Below, one piece after another: positions 9,008 to 17,054 of a DNA stretch of 41,437 nt. Position 1 is the first letter of the stretch; every line of letters starts with the position of its first letter. The notes below the pieces were generated by a model, which saw only the letters and a program-made list of their open reading frames with translations, searched no databases and was not told the DNA's origin. The DNA is taken from positions 1-41,437 of the forward strand of contig CANQEX010000005.1 in NCBI GenBank assembly GCA_947596225.1. The letters run 5' to 3'. The position numbers and the translations under genes are program-made. The DNA comes from an uncultured Clostridia bacterium. GTDB taxonomy: Bacteria > Bacillota > Clostridia > TANB77 > CAG-508.

Positions 9008-9119
9008 AATTATTGTCTCCCTTCTTTAAATTGAATAGGTTTTTAAGCAACAAAAAATTTTTTGACCTCCTATCTGCATATAATTTTATGCTGAATTATA
9101 AATTTGATATTACGCTAAT

Positions 9120-9148
9120 ATAATACACTAAAAGACAAAAGAAGTCAA
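9120..9148 (-). promoter_or_regulatory. predicted sigma-A promoter of the FAD oxidoreductase
   Basis: TTGACT (9143-9148), 17 nt, TATTAT (9120-9125) on the minus strand. It predicts an untranslated leader of about 100 nt before the ATG at 9007. The leader contains a second AGGAGGT (near 9064-9070) with no clear open frame behind it. Confidence 0.65.
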
Positions 9149-9167
9149 TTTACGACAATTAATAATA

Positions 9168-10499
9168 TTAATTCTTACGAAGTCTTAAAGCATTTAAAAT
9201 TACTGTTATACTACTTAATACCATTGCTAAACTTGCAAGCATAGGATTAATTGAAATTCCAATTGGTTTTAATACACCTATTGCTATTGGTATCATTAAT
9301 ATATTATAGAAAAATGCCCAAAATAGGTTTTGTTTTATATTTCTAATTGTTTTCTTACTTATATTAATTAAATTTATAATACTCGTTAAATCACTTCTTG
9401 TTAGAATTACATCTGATGAATCCATAGCAATATCTGTTCCTGTATTTACACTAACTCCTATATCACTTACTGCTAATGCTGGACTATCATTGATACCATC
9501 ACCACACATCATTACAAATTTGTTTTCTTTTTTCAAATTTTTTATAGTTTCTGCTTTTTGCATTGGTAAAACATTTGAAATAACTTTTGATATTCCTATA
9601 TCTTCTGCAATCTTTTTAGCAGTTTCTTCATTATCTCCTGTTAACATTATTGTATTAATTTTTCTTTTACTTAAAGAACTAACAACCTCTATTGCATTTT
9701 CTCTTATTATGTCATTTATTCCAATAAGTGCAAGTATTTCTCTATTTTTCACTACATATACTATACTGTTTCCATTTTCAGCCAATCTTTTTTCATCTAA
9801 ATTATACTCATTTTTTATTTCAAATTTTTTCAAAATTTTAGAATTTCCAGCTAAAATTTCATCATTTTTTATTTTTGCTTTAATTCCTAAACCAGATAAA
9901 TTTTCAAATTCATCTACATTTAAAATATCTAATTTATTTTCTTGCAAATATTCTATAAAAGCATTTCCTATAGGATGTGTAGATTTACTTTCAACACTAC
10001 CAACAATTTTAAGCAATTCATTTTCTGACATTTTACTATAATTAATAATTTCTGCAATTTTTAGTTTTCCATAAGTTAATGTTCCTGTTTTGTCAAAAAC
10101 TATTGTATCTATTTTTTGCGCATTTTCTAATATTTCACTTTTTTTAACTAATATTCCTTTTTCAGCACATAAACCTTCTGCAATAACTATTGCTAAAGGA
10201 GTTGCTAATCCTAAACTACAAGGACATGCTACAACTAATACTGTTACAAATGTAGTAAGTGCAATATCTAATCCTTGACCAATTAATAAATATATTATAA
10301 AAGTTAATATACTTATTAATATAACAATAGGAACAAATACACCTGAAACTTTATCTGCTATTTTTGCAATAGGTGCTTTCGTATTACTTGCTTCTACTAC
10401 TAATCTTACTATTTCTGAAATTGTAGATTCTCTTCCAATTCTTTCTGCTTTATATTCTATATATCCATCATAATTAATGCTACCAGCAATAACTTTCAT
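9168..10499 (-). CDS. copA: copper-translocating P1B-ATPase CopA, C-terminal part (after frame break)
   Basis: This frame encodes the last membrane helices and the catalytic domains of a copper-exporting P1B-type ATPase. It has the CPC metal site (VVACPCSLGLATPLA), the phosphorylation motif DKTGT, the nucleotide-binding STHPIG motif and GDGINDSPALAVSD. The ATG at 10499 is probably not a real start. The same frame is open upstream to the break at about 10565, and the stretch between encodes the essential actuator loop (DEAFITGES). A protein started at 10499 would lack that loop. Read together with the frame at 10546-11370, with one base skipped, it gives a normal single-HMA CopA of about 740 residues. 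Either the gene is a recent pseudogene, the sequence has an indel, or a +1 shift occurs in translation. Confidence 0.85.
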   Translation of the reverse strand: MKVIAGSINYDGYIEYKAERIGRESTISEIVRLVVEASNTKAPIAKIADKVSGVFVPIVILISILTFIIYLLIGQGLDIALTTFVTVLVVACPCSLGLATPLAIVIAEGLCAEKGILVKKSEILENAQKIDTIVFDKTGTLTYGKLKIAEIINYSKMSENELLKIVGSVESKSTHPIGNAFIEYLQENKLDILNVDEFENLSGLGIKAKIKNDEILAGNSKILKKFEIKNEYNLDEKRLAENGNSIVYVVKNREILALIGINDIIRENAIEVVSSLSKRKINTIMLTGDNEETAKKIAEDIGISKVISNVLPMQKAETIKNLKKENKFVMMCGDGINDSPALAVSDIGVSVNTGTDIAMDSSDVILTRSDLTSIINLINISKKTIRNIKQNLFWAFFYNILMIPIAIGVLKPIGISINPMLASLAMVLSSITVILNALRLRKN

Positions 10500-10545
10500 T
10501 CCTACTTCTTTTGCTACTGGTTTACTTTCACCTGTAATAAATGCT

Positions 10546-11370
10546 TCATCTAAATGTGCTTTTCCGACTAACTATTTCCCCGTCTACTGCAATTTTGTCA
10601 CCTGGTTTTGCAATAACTATATCCCCTTTTTTTATTTCATCTAATGTTACTTTTTTTTCTATTCCGTCTACTTTTATAATAGCTGAGTTTGGCGTTATTT
10701 TTACAAGTTTATTAATTGCTTCTTTAGTTTTATCTTTACTTATTCCGTCAATGTATCTTCCTAATTTAATAAAATATATAACTATTGCAGAAGATTCAAA
10801 ATATAAATTCATTACTTGATGATGATTTCCTTGAAATACCATATACATATTATAAATACTATATAATAAGCTTGATATAACACCTATACCTACTAATGTA
10901 TCCATATTTGGAGTCTTATGAATTAAATTTTTATATCCATTTTTTAAAATATCAAACCCATACCAAATAAAAGCTATTGTAAATAATAGTAAACATATCA
11001 TATAATTTGTAGTATTTATATGTGGATCTAAAAAATGTATTGTAGGTAAATTTATCATATGTCCCATTGAAATATACATTAATAAAATTGCAAGTACTGT
11101 AAAAATTATAAATTTAATTTTTTCTTTTCTGTTTTTTGACTCTAATTTTATTTCTTTAAATTCACCTAAACTTTTAAAACCAGCTTGTTCTACAAACTTT
11201 TCCAATTTAGCAACATCTAATATTTTTTCATCATATTCAATACTAGCATTTGCCATAACAAGATTAACTACTGCTTGTTTTACTCCATTTTGTTTATTTA
11301 AATATTTTTCTAATCCATTAGAACATGCAGAACAAGTCATCCCTTCAATTGATAAGATTATTTTTTTCAT
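10546..11370 (-). CDS. copA: copper-translocating P1B-ATPase CopA, N-terminal part (before frame break)
   Basis: A 274-codon frame. It has one heavy-metal-associated domain with GMTCSAC (residues 10-16), four predicted membrane helices (residues about 86-205) and the start of the actuator domain (ITPNSAIIKVDG...GDIVIAKPGDKIAVDGEIV). After GEIVS it continues for only six codons (RKSTFR) and stops. Skipping the C of CGG at 10564-10566 restores SGKAHLDEAFITGESKPV and the rest of CopA. The gene starts 10 bp after copZ, with AAGGAG upstream, in the order csoR-copZ-copA. Regulation by CsoR through the operator at 11993-12013 is likely. The N-terminal part alone cannot transport. Confidence 0.87.
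   Translation of the reverse strand: MKKIILSIEGMTCSACSNGLEKYLNKQNGVKQAVVNLVMANASIEYDEKILDVAKLEKFVEQAGFKSLGEFKEIKLESKNRKEKIKFIIFTVLAILLMYISMGHMINLPTIHFLDPHINTTNYMICLLLFTIAFIWYGFDILKNGYKNLIHKTPNMDTLVGIGVISSLLYSIYNMYMVFQGNHHQVMNLYFESSAIVIYFIKLGRYIDGISKDKTKEAINKLVKITPNSAIIKVDGIEKKVTLDEIKKGDIVIAKPGDKIAVDGEIVSRKSTFR
10563..10569 (-). other. +1 frame break in copA (AGU CGG A)
   Basis: The zero frame reads AGU (10569-10567) then CGG (10566-10564). Skipping one base gives GGA (10565-10563) and restores the CopA sequence. A purine-rich GGGGA lies 10 nt upstream (10577-10581). The context matches the break in recG at 24522-24528. Confidence 0.75.
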
Positions 11371-11380
11371 AAAAAGCTCC

Positions 11381-11587
11381 TTAATCCTTTACTTCATATC
11401 CTATATCTTCTAATTTTTCTTTAATAATATTTTTATCAATTTCTCCTTTTGCAGTAACTGTAACAGTTCCTGTTTTATGATTTGCAACAACTTCTTCAAC
11501 ACCTTCTAGTGTTTTTAATGCGTTTTGAACCCTATTTTCGCATCCATTACACATCATTCCTTCAACAACAAAAACTAATTTTTCCAT
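11381..11587 (-). CDS. copZ: copper chaperone CopZ-like (single HMA domain)
   Basis: A 68-residue protein made of one heavy-metal-associated domain. The metal site is GMMCNGCENRV (residues 10-20, the M-x-C-x-x-C motif), followed by the typical ALKTLEGVEEVVANHKTGTVTV and a C-terminal LEDIGYEV. It would carry Cu(I) in the cytosol and hand it to the HMA domain of CopA, encoded 10 bp downstream. AGGAGG precedes the ATG. csoR lies 90 bp upstream, and that gap shows no CsoR-like operator as clear as the one upstream of csoR. Length and motif are normal for CopZ. Confidence 0.9.
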   Translation of the reverse strand: MEKLVFVVEGMMCNGCENRVQNALKTLEGVEEVVANHKTGTVTVTAKGEIDKNIIKEKLEDIGYEVKD

Positions 11588-11677
11588 AAAAAAACCTCCT
11601 ATTTATTAAATTATATATATTAATATTTATTGTTATATTATACCCATGATTAGCTAATTTTTTCTATAATATTATAA

Positions 11678-11968
11678 TTATTGTAATTTTTTTATTAATT
11701 TCATTACATCATCTAATATATCTAAATTTCCCATTTGTATATCATGAATTACACATGTTTTTATGTGATTTTCTAGTATACTATTTCCTAAAGTTTGTAG
11801 GGATTTATTTACAGCTGCAATTTGAACTAATATATCATCACAATATCTATCGTTTGCAATCATTTGGTTTATTCCTCTTACTTGTCCTTCAATTATATTT
11901 AATCTTTTTGTTAAATTTTTCTTTTCTTCTTCTGTTCTATGTGTTCTTCTCTTGCTTTCACAGTCCAT
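11678..11968 (-). CDS. csoR: CsoR-family copper-sensing repressor
   Basis: About 96 residues from ATG 11966-11968, which has a GGGGGA site just upstream; the longer frame to 12073 would run through the promoter and operator and is rejected. It is a DUF156/CsoR protein: LTKRLNIIEGQVRGINQMI, then a Cys (YCDDILVQIAAV), then HIKTC, which supplies the His and second Cys of the C-H-C copper site. In the apo form such proteins bind a GC-rich palindrome in the promoter and release it on Cu(I) binding. Just such a palindrome lies in its own promoter. It heads the csoR-copZ-copA operon. Confidence 0.92.
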   Translation of the reverse strand: MDCESKRRTHRTEEEKKNLTKRLNIIEGQVRGINQMIANDRYCDDILVQIAAVNKSLQTLGNSILENHIKTCVIHDIQMGNLDILDDVMKLIKKLQ

Positions 11969-11989
11969 TTTATTTCCCCCTTGTTTCGT

Positions 11990-12018
11990 ATTATATACCC
12001 TATGGGGGTATATGTCAA
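11990..12018 (-). promoter_or_regulatory. csoR-copZ-copA promoter
   Basis: TTGACA (12013-12018), 17 nt, TATAAT (11990-11995) on the minus strand: both hexamers match the sigma-A consensus perfectly. The CsoR operator fills the spacer. Confidence 0.85.
11993..12013. promoter_or_regulatory. CsoR operator
   Basis: ATATACCC (11993-12000) and GGGTATAT (12006-12013) form an 8-bp inverted repeat around a G-rich centre. This is the known CsoR box form, with TATACCC and GGGTATA half-sites. It lies in the -35/-10 spacer, so binding would exclude RNA polymerase. Confidence 0.85.
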
Positions 12019-12033
12019 TAATAATTTTGAATA

Positions 12034-12066
12034 TTAAAGAAGTGTTGTAAATCAACACTTCTTTAA
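12034..12066 (-). terminator. hairpin terminator of the DUF305 gene
   Basis: A perfect 14-bp stem, TTAAAGAAGTGTTG (12034-12047) with CAACACTTCTTTAA (12053-12066), and a 5-nt loop. It includes the stop codon of the DUF305 gene and separates it from the csoR promoter. There is no long T-run, so efficiency is uncertain. Confidence 0.65.
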
Positions 12067-12626
12067 CATTCAAGCATATTTCTAATTTGTTCTAAATCCC
12101 TAACACCTTCACATTGTTCTTGTATTATATTTCTTGCAACTTGAACTAATCTTGGGTCAATATTATATTTAAGTAAATTTTCACACATTTCAATAGCACC
12201 TTCATGATGAGGTATCATTTCACTAACAAAATTAAGGTTTATATTATTACTTCTTAAACTATTTTTCATTCTACAAATCATTCTTTTTGTTATACAAAAG
12301 AATTTTTTCTCATAATATTTTACATCTCTTCTACTATTTATATATCCATATGTTGTCATTCCAATTTCTCTCATCTGTTCTATTCCTCTTGTCTGCATAT
12401 TTATAATTCTTCGTGCAATTTCTTGTAATGGTGGATAATCAGTATATTCTAATAAATTCTCACACATATAAATTGCTGCTTGATGATGTGGTATCATACT
12501 TTCAATAAAATTAATAGTTATACTATTAGTTATATTTGCATTTAGCATTTTATTAGACATCTCAGATAATATTTGATTAAATCTATTTAAATATTTTTTT
12601 ACCTCTATATAATTTCTACATTTCAT
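12063..12626 (-). CDS. tandem DUF305 protein, probably metal-related
   Basis: A 187-residue protein with two copies of the DUF305 signature: MIPHHQAAIYMCENLLEY (about residue 45) and MIPHHEGAIEMCENLLKY (about residue 135). Each is preceded by an amphipathic helix and followed by a Gln/Arg-rich helix (ARRIINMQTRGIEQM, ARNIIQEQCEGVRDL). DUF305 is a ferritin-like four-helix fold with conserved His and Met residues and is often found beside copper genes. Here it lies directly upstream of csoR-copZ-copA, so copper binding or buffering is a reasonable inference. No signal peptide is seen, so it may be cytoplasmic. AGGAGG precedes the ATG. No CsoR box was found before it. Confidence 0.87.
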   Translation of the reverse strand: MKCRNYIEVKKYLNRFNQILSEMSNKMLNANITNSITINFIESMIPHHQAAIYMCENLLEYTDYPPLQEIARRIINMQTRGIEQMREIGMTTYGYINSRRDVKYYEKKFFCITKRMICRMKNSLRSNNINLNFVSEMIPHHEGAIEMCENLLKYNIDPRLVQVARNIIQEQCEGVRDLEQIRNMLEC

Positions 12627-12700
12627 AACATTTCCTCCTTTTTCCTATTTATTTATAATATATTAAAAAAGGTATTTTTTTGTTAATAAATGAAAATAAA

Positions 12701-12728
12701 AACCGGGTGACAGTCAGTCACCCAGGTT
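12701..12728 (-). terminator. rho-independent terminator of the 12714-13301 gene
   Basis: AACCTGGGTGAC pairs with GTCACCCGGTT, with one bulged base, and is followed on the minus strand by TTTTTATTTTC. The stem includes the gene's stop codon. Confidence 0.85.
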
Positions 12729-13301
12729 TAATTTGGAACTTAAAACTTGTAAAACAGAATTTATTGCATTTATATATACAATATTTTCCATTAAAGTTTC
12801 TTCATTACAGCCTATAAGCCTAAAATTCATACACATTCTCTCAAGCTTATCTGCAGCACCGTCACATCGAATCATTTCTCCAGTTTCGTCAAATTCATCA
12901 ACTGCAACTGCCATCAGTAAGATTAACAAGTTTTCAAATTTTAAAAAATCTAAATTGCTTATTGTTTTGAGATTAAAAAAACTTGCATATTTGATAATAT
13001 CTTCTGTGCAACATTCATAATCTCTAAAAACAAGTTTTTCAACAATTGCCTCTCTAACATACTGTGCATATTCAACAAGATAACACTTTTTCTTAATAAA
13101 CTTAAATACACTAATTGGAACTCTGTCCTCTGGGTTGTATTCCCACCAATCAATTATTGCTTTTTCTTCAGGTGTTAGTCTTCTCTTGTTTTCTTTTGCA
13201 ATGCTGTTAATGTACACTCCTACCAGATCTGTACCTATAGGTGATTCTACTGTTTTGTAAGCTAACCGTCTTACTTCTTGTGATGATACTCTTCTTGCCA
13301 T
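12714..13301 (-). CDS. hypothetical protein, higher-GC gene
   Basis: About 195 residues from ATG 13299-13301, chosen because GAAAGGA (13311-13317) lies 9 nt upstream; ATGs at 13310 and 13319 sit on or before that site. No family is recognised. The protein is soluble and mostly helical, starts MARRVSSQEVRRLAYKT and contains RRLTPEEKAIIDWWEYNP, a Cys pair (ECCTED) and no membrane segment. Local G+C is clearly above that of its neighbours, and it has an in-frame CGG at 13266-13268, so it may have been acquired. It has its own strong promoter and terminator and forms a self-contained unit between the copper island and the ABC exporter. Confidence 0.8.
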   Translation of the reverse strand: MARRVSSQEVRRLAYKTVESPIGTDLVGVYINSIAKENKRRLTPEEKAIIDWWEYNPEDRVPISVFKFIKKKCYLVEYAQYVREAIVEKLVFRDYECCTEDIIKYASFFNLKTISNLDFLKFENLLILLMAVAVDEFDETGEMIRCDGAADKLERMCMNFRLIGCNEETLMENIVYINAINSVLQVLSSKLNLGD

Positions 13302-13342
13302 AAATTTCATTCCTTTCATGTAAAAAATTTTGATTCTAAAAT

Positions 13343-13371
13343 ATTATAGCATAATTTTTCCATTATGTAAA
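13343..13371 (-). promoter_or_regulatory. predicted sigma-A promoter of the 12714-13301 gene
   Basis: TTTACA (13366-13371), 17 nt, TATAAT (13343-13348), with a TGC extension just before the -10 (ATGCTATAAT). A strong-looking promoter about 40 bp upstream of the start. Confidence 0.75.
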
Positions 13372-13373
13372 CA

Positions 13374-13403
13374 AAAGATAGCAGTTTTCTTACTGCTATC
13401 TTT
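13374..13403 (-). terminator. rho-independent terminator of the ABC exporter operon
   Basis: AAAGATAGCAGT (13374-13385 on plus) pairs perfectly with ACTGCTATCTTT (13392-13403) around a 6-nt loop. A short T-run (TTTTGTTT) follows on the minus strand. Confidence 0.85.
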
Positions 13404-13412
13404 AATAAATTA

Positions 13413-15290
13413 TTATTCTAATTCAAAAGCACCAGTATATAATTGGTAATATACTCCTTTTTGATCTATTAAATCTTCATGGTTTCCTCTTTCAATAATT
13501 CTTCCATGATCTAAAACCATTATTGCCTTTGCATTTCTTACAGTTGATAATCTATGTGCAATAACAAAAACTGTTCTACCTTCCATAAGTTTATCCATAC
13601 CATCTTGAACAATTTTCTCTGTTCTAGTATCTATACTAGAAGTAGCTTCATCTAATATCATAACTGGTGGATCAACTAAAGCACATCTTGCTATAGCAAG
13701 TAATTGTCTTTGACCTTGAGATAAATTTGCTCCATCTCCTGCTAAATCAGTATCATATCCATTTGGAAGTCTCATTATAAAATCATGAGCATTTGCAAGT
13801 TTTGCAGCATTTATTACTTCTTCATCTGTTGCTTCTTTTACTCCATATTTTATGTTATCTTTAATTGTTCCTGTAAATAAATTAGTATCTTGAAGAACCA
13901 TTCCAAGAGAAAGTCTTAAATCACTTTTTCTTATTTTATTTATATTAATTCCATCATATCTAATTTTGCCATCTTCTATATCATAAAATCTATTTATTAG
14001 ATTTGTAATAGTTGTTTTTCCAGCACCTGTAGCACCAACAAATGCAATTTTTTGTCCTGGTTTAGCGTATAAAGTAATATCATGTAAAACTGGTTCATTT
14101 TCTTCATATCCAAAATCTACATCATGCATTTCAATATAGCCTTTTACCTCTATATACTCAAGTTTTCCATCTTTATGTAAATGTTTCCATGCCCAAGTTT
14201 CTGTTTTTTCAGGTGTTTCAGTTAATACTCCATCAACATATTTAGCATTTACTAAAGTAACATATCCATCATCTTTTTCTGGCTCTTGATCCATTAACTC
14301 AAAAATTCTTTTTGCACCAGCTAATGCCATAACAACAGAATTTAATTGTTGGGATACCTGATTTATAGGTCTTATAAATGTTTTACTTAATTGTAAAAAT
14401 GATACTATTAATCCAACTGTAACATTACCAATACCATTAACTGCAAGTAATCCACCTGTTAAAGCAATTAAAGCATATTGAACATTTCCTAAAGCACCAT
14501 TTATAGGCATTAATATATTAGCAAATTTATGTGCATTATAAACATTTTCACAAAGCTCATCATTTAATTTATCAAATTTTTCTTTTGCTTTATCTTCATA
14601 ACAAAAAACTTTAACTACTTTTTGACCATTTATCATTTCTTCTACATATCCATTTACTTTAGCAACAGATTCTTGTTGTTTAATAAAATACATACCACTT
14701 TTTGAAGAAATCAATTTTGTAACTGAAAGAATAATAAAAAGTGAACAAATAACAACTAAAGTTAAATATATATTTGTTACAACCATTGAAACAAATACTG
14801 TTACAATAGTAATTATAGAAGAAACTACTTGTGGTATACTTTGAGAAATTAATTGATTTAAAGTGTCAGAATCATTTGTATAATGGCTCATTATATCTCC
14901 ATGTGTATGTGTATCAAAATATCTAATAGGCAATTTTTGCATTTTAACAAACATTTCATCACGTATATTTTTTAAAGTTCCCTCAGTAATATCGACCATT
15001 AATCTTGTTTGTAATAAGCTTGATATTACACCAACTAAATATATAACACACATAAAAACTATAGCATGCATAAGCGAAGTAAATATTGGATTTTCTACAC
15101 CTATTAAAGGAACTATATAATTATCTATTAAAGTTTGAAGATATAAATTTCCAACAACTGAAGAAAGTGTTGTTAGAATTAAGCAAATAATTACTATAGC
15201 AAGCCTAATTTTATAATACTTTAAATAGGCTATTACTCTACCTAATATTTTAAAATCAATTTTAGGCCTTTTTTTCATATTTTTATCCAT
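13413..15290 (-). CDS. ABC exporter half, catalytically complete subunit
   Basis: A 625-residue type IV ABC exporter: six membrane helices (residues about 1-330) and an ATPase domain (about 380-620). Walker A is GATGAGKTT, the signature LSQGQ, Walker B VMILDEATSSID with the catalytic Glu, and the switch His lies in VIAHRLST. Between the two domains is the insert typical of this subfamily (TETWAWKHLHKDGK). It starts 2 bp after its partner's stop, so the two form a heterodimeric exporter of the BmrCD/LmrCD/TM287-288 kind. Substrate is not predictable: drugs, peptides or lipids are all possible. The gene ends at a strong terminator. Confidence 0.92.
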   Translation of the reverse strand: MDKNMKKRPKIDFKILGRVIAYLKYYKIRLAIVIICLILTTLSSVVGNLYLQTLIDNYIVPLIGVENPIFTSLMHAIVFMCVIYLVGVISSLLQTRLMVDITEGTLKNIRDEMFVKMQKLPIRYFDTHTHGDIMSHYTNDSDTLNQLISQSIPQVVSSIITIVTVFVSMVVTNIYLTLVVICSLFIILSVTKLISSKSGMYFIKQQESVAKVNGYVEEMINGQKVVKVFCYEDKAKEKFDKLNDELCENVYNAHKFANILMPINGALGNVQYALIALTGGLLAVNGIGNVTVGLIVSFLQLSKTFIRPINQVSQQLNSVVMALAGAKRIFELMDQEPEKDDGYVTLVNAKYVDGVLTETPEKTETWAWKHLHKDGKLEYIEVKGYIEMHDVDFGYEENEPVLHDITLYAKPGQKIAFVGATGAGKTTITNLINRFYDIEDGKIRYDGININKIRKSDLRLSLGMVLQDTNLFTGTIKDNIKYGVKEATDEEVINAAKLANAHDFIMRLPNGYDTDLAGDGANLSQGQRQLLAIARCALVDPPVMILDEATSSIDTRTEKIVQDGMDKLMEGRTVFVIAHRLSTVRNAKAIMVLDHGRIIERGNHEDLIDQKGVYYQLYTGAFELE

Positions 15291-15292
15291 AT

Positions 15293-17020
15293 TTATTCTT
15301 CGCCTCCTTTCACTTGTGAATAGTAAACATCTTTATAAATTTCATTAGAAGCAAGTAGCTCTTCATGAGTTCCTACTCCATTAATGTTTCCATTATCTAA
15401 AACTATTATTTTATCTGCATCTTGTACTGAAGAAATTCTTTGAGCAATTATAATTTTTGTAGTATTTGGAATTTCTTCAATAAAAGCTTTTCTAATTAAA
15501 GAATCTGTTTTTGTATCTACTGCACTAGTAGAATCATCTAATATTAATATTTTAGGTTTTTTTAAAAGTGCTCTTGCAATACAAAGTCTTTGTTTCTGAC
15601 CACCAGACACATTTGTACCACCTTGTTCAATATATGTATCATATCCATCTGGAAATTGATTAATAAAAGAATCTGCTTGTGCTTGTTTACAAGCTTTTAC
15701 TAATTCTTCATCAGTAGCATTTTCATTTCCCCAACGTAAATTGTCTTTAATTGTTCCTGAAAATAAAACATTTTTTTGAAGTACCATAGCAACTTGATTT
15801 CTTAAAGATTCTATATCATAATCTCTAACATCTACTCCACCTACTTTTACACTTCCTGTAGTTACATCATATAATCTCGGAATTAATTGTACTAAAGTAG
15901 ATTTTGAAGATCCAGTTCCACCAATTATTCCAACTGTTTCTCCAGATTTTATATTCAAATTTACATTTTTTAAGCATAATTTATTTTCATCTTTAACATA
16001 ACTAAAATTAACATTTTCAAAACTAATTGATCCATCTTTAACTTCTTTTATTGGATTTTCTTTATTTGTTAAATCACTTTTTTCATCTAATATCTCAACA
16101 ATTCTCTCACATGAAGCCCTAGAAATCATAAGCATTACTAAAATCATAGATAATATCATAAGTGATATTAAAATTTGCATTGTATATGAAATAAGACTAG
16201 TAAATTCTCCTGTTGTTAAACCTCCTAAAATTATTTCTTTTCCACCAAACCAAGACAATAAAACAATTATTGAACTAACTGTAAATTGCATTAAAGGATT
16301 ATTTAGAGATACTATTTTTTCTGCTTTTGAAAAATTTCTATATAATTCATCTGAAGCTTTATAAAATTTATCTATTTCTTTATCTTCTGTTACAAAAGAT
16401 TTAACAACTCTAATTCCTCTAACATTTTCTTGAACAACTGAATTAATAGTATCAATTTTTTTAATTGCTTTTTCAAAAATTGGATGAGCAGTTGTAGCAA
16501 TTACATATAAACCTATTCCTAATATTGGTATTGCTACTAAAAATATTATTGCAAGTTTAGGTTTTATAAAAAATGCCATTATTAATGCAAAAATTAACAT
16601 TAAAGGTGCTCTTATAGCAATTCTAATTAACATTTGAAATGCCATTTGAACATTATTTATATCTGTAGTATGTCTTGTAACTATACTAGATGTTGAAAAT
16701 TTATCTATATTAGAAAAAGAAAAATCTTGAACATTATAATATATTTTTCTTCTCAAATTTCTAGCAAATCCACTACTAGCTCTAGCTGCATATTTTCCAG
16801 ATTTAGCACCACAAATCATAGCAATTAATGAACTTATAATAAGTAAAACTCCAATTTCTATAATTACAATACTATTTCCTTTGTTTATTCCATTATCTAT
16901 TAATAAAGACATTAAAAATGGAATAATTACATCAAATGCTGATTCAAATGCAACAAATATTGGTGTTAAAATTGTTTCTTTTTTAAATTCTCCTATACAT
17001 CCAATTAATTTTTTTATCAT
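15293..17020 (-). CDS. ABC exporter half, subunit with degenerate ATP site
   Basis: A 575-residue type IV ABC exporter subunit: six membrane helices, then an ATPase domain. Walker A is GGTGSSKST, the signature VSGGQ, and Walker B ILILDDSTSAVD. Here Asp stands where the catalytic Glu is expected, and the switch His is replaced (IIAQRISS). This is the usual non-hydrolytic half of a heterodimer; the downstream gene supplies the consensus half. GGAGGG precedes the start. exoA lies 34 bp upstream and may be co-transcribed. Confidence 0.92.
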   Translation of the reverse strand: MIKKLIGCIGEFKKETILTPIFVAFESAFDVIIPFLMSLLIDNGINKGNSIVIIEIGVLLIISSLIAMICGAKSGKYAARASSGFARNLRRKIYYNVQDFSFSNIDKFSTSSIVTRHTTDINNVQMAFQMLIRIAIRAPLMLIFALIMAFFIKPKLAIIFLVAIPILGIGLYVIATTAHPIFEKAIKKIDTINSVVQENVRGIRVVKSFVTEDKEIDKFYKASDELYRNFSKAEKIVSLNNPLMQFTVSSIIVLLSWFGGKEIILGGLTTGEFTSLISYTMQILISLMILSMILVMLMISRASCERIVEILDEKSDLTNKENPIKEVKDGSISFENVNFSYVKDENKLCLKNVNLNIKSGETVGIIGGTGSSKSTLVQLIPRLYDVTTGSVKVGGVDVRDYDIESLRNQVAMVLQKNVLFSGTIKDNLRWGNENATDEELVKACKQAQADSFINQFPDGYDTYIEQGGTNVSGGQKQRLCIARALLKKPKILILDDSTSAVDTKTDSLIRKAFIEEIPNTTKIIIAQRISSVQDADKIIVLDNGNINGVGTHEELLASNEIYKDVYYSQVKGGEE

Positions 17021-17054
17021 ATTTATTTTTAAACCCTCCTTGTAAGTAATTATT

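Noticed and set aside
9008..9111. Possible leader peptide in the FAD oxidoreductase untranslated region
   Set aside because: An AGGAGGT is present, but only TTG codons follow and the frame runs through the real start without a stop that would couple them.
9490..10041. Long plus-strand open frame opposite copA
   Set aside because: It is antisense to the conserved CopA catalytic domain, has no ribosome site and reads as low-complexity Phe/Ser/Ile sequence.
11649..11658. Palindrome ATTAGCTAAT before copZ as a second CsoR operator
   Set aside because: It lacks the C and G runs of a CsoR box and is too short to stand out in AT-rich DNA.
11969..12073. N-terminal extension of csoR
   Set aside because: It would translate across the consensus promoter and CsoR operator; the ATG at 11968 has its own ribosome site.
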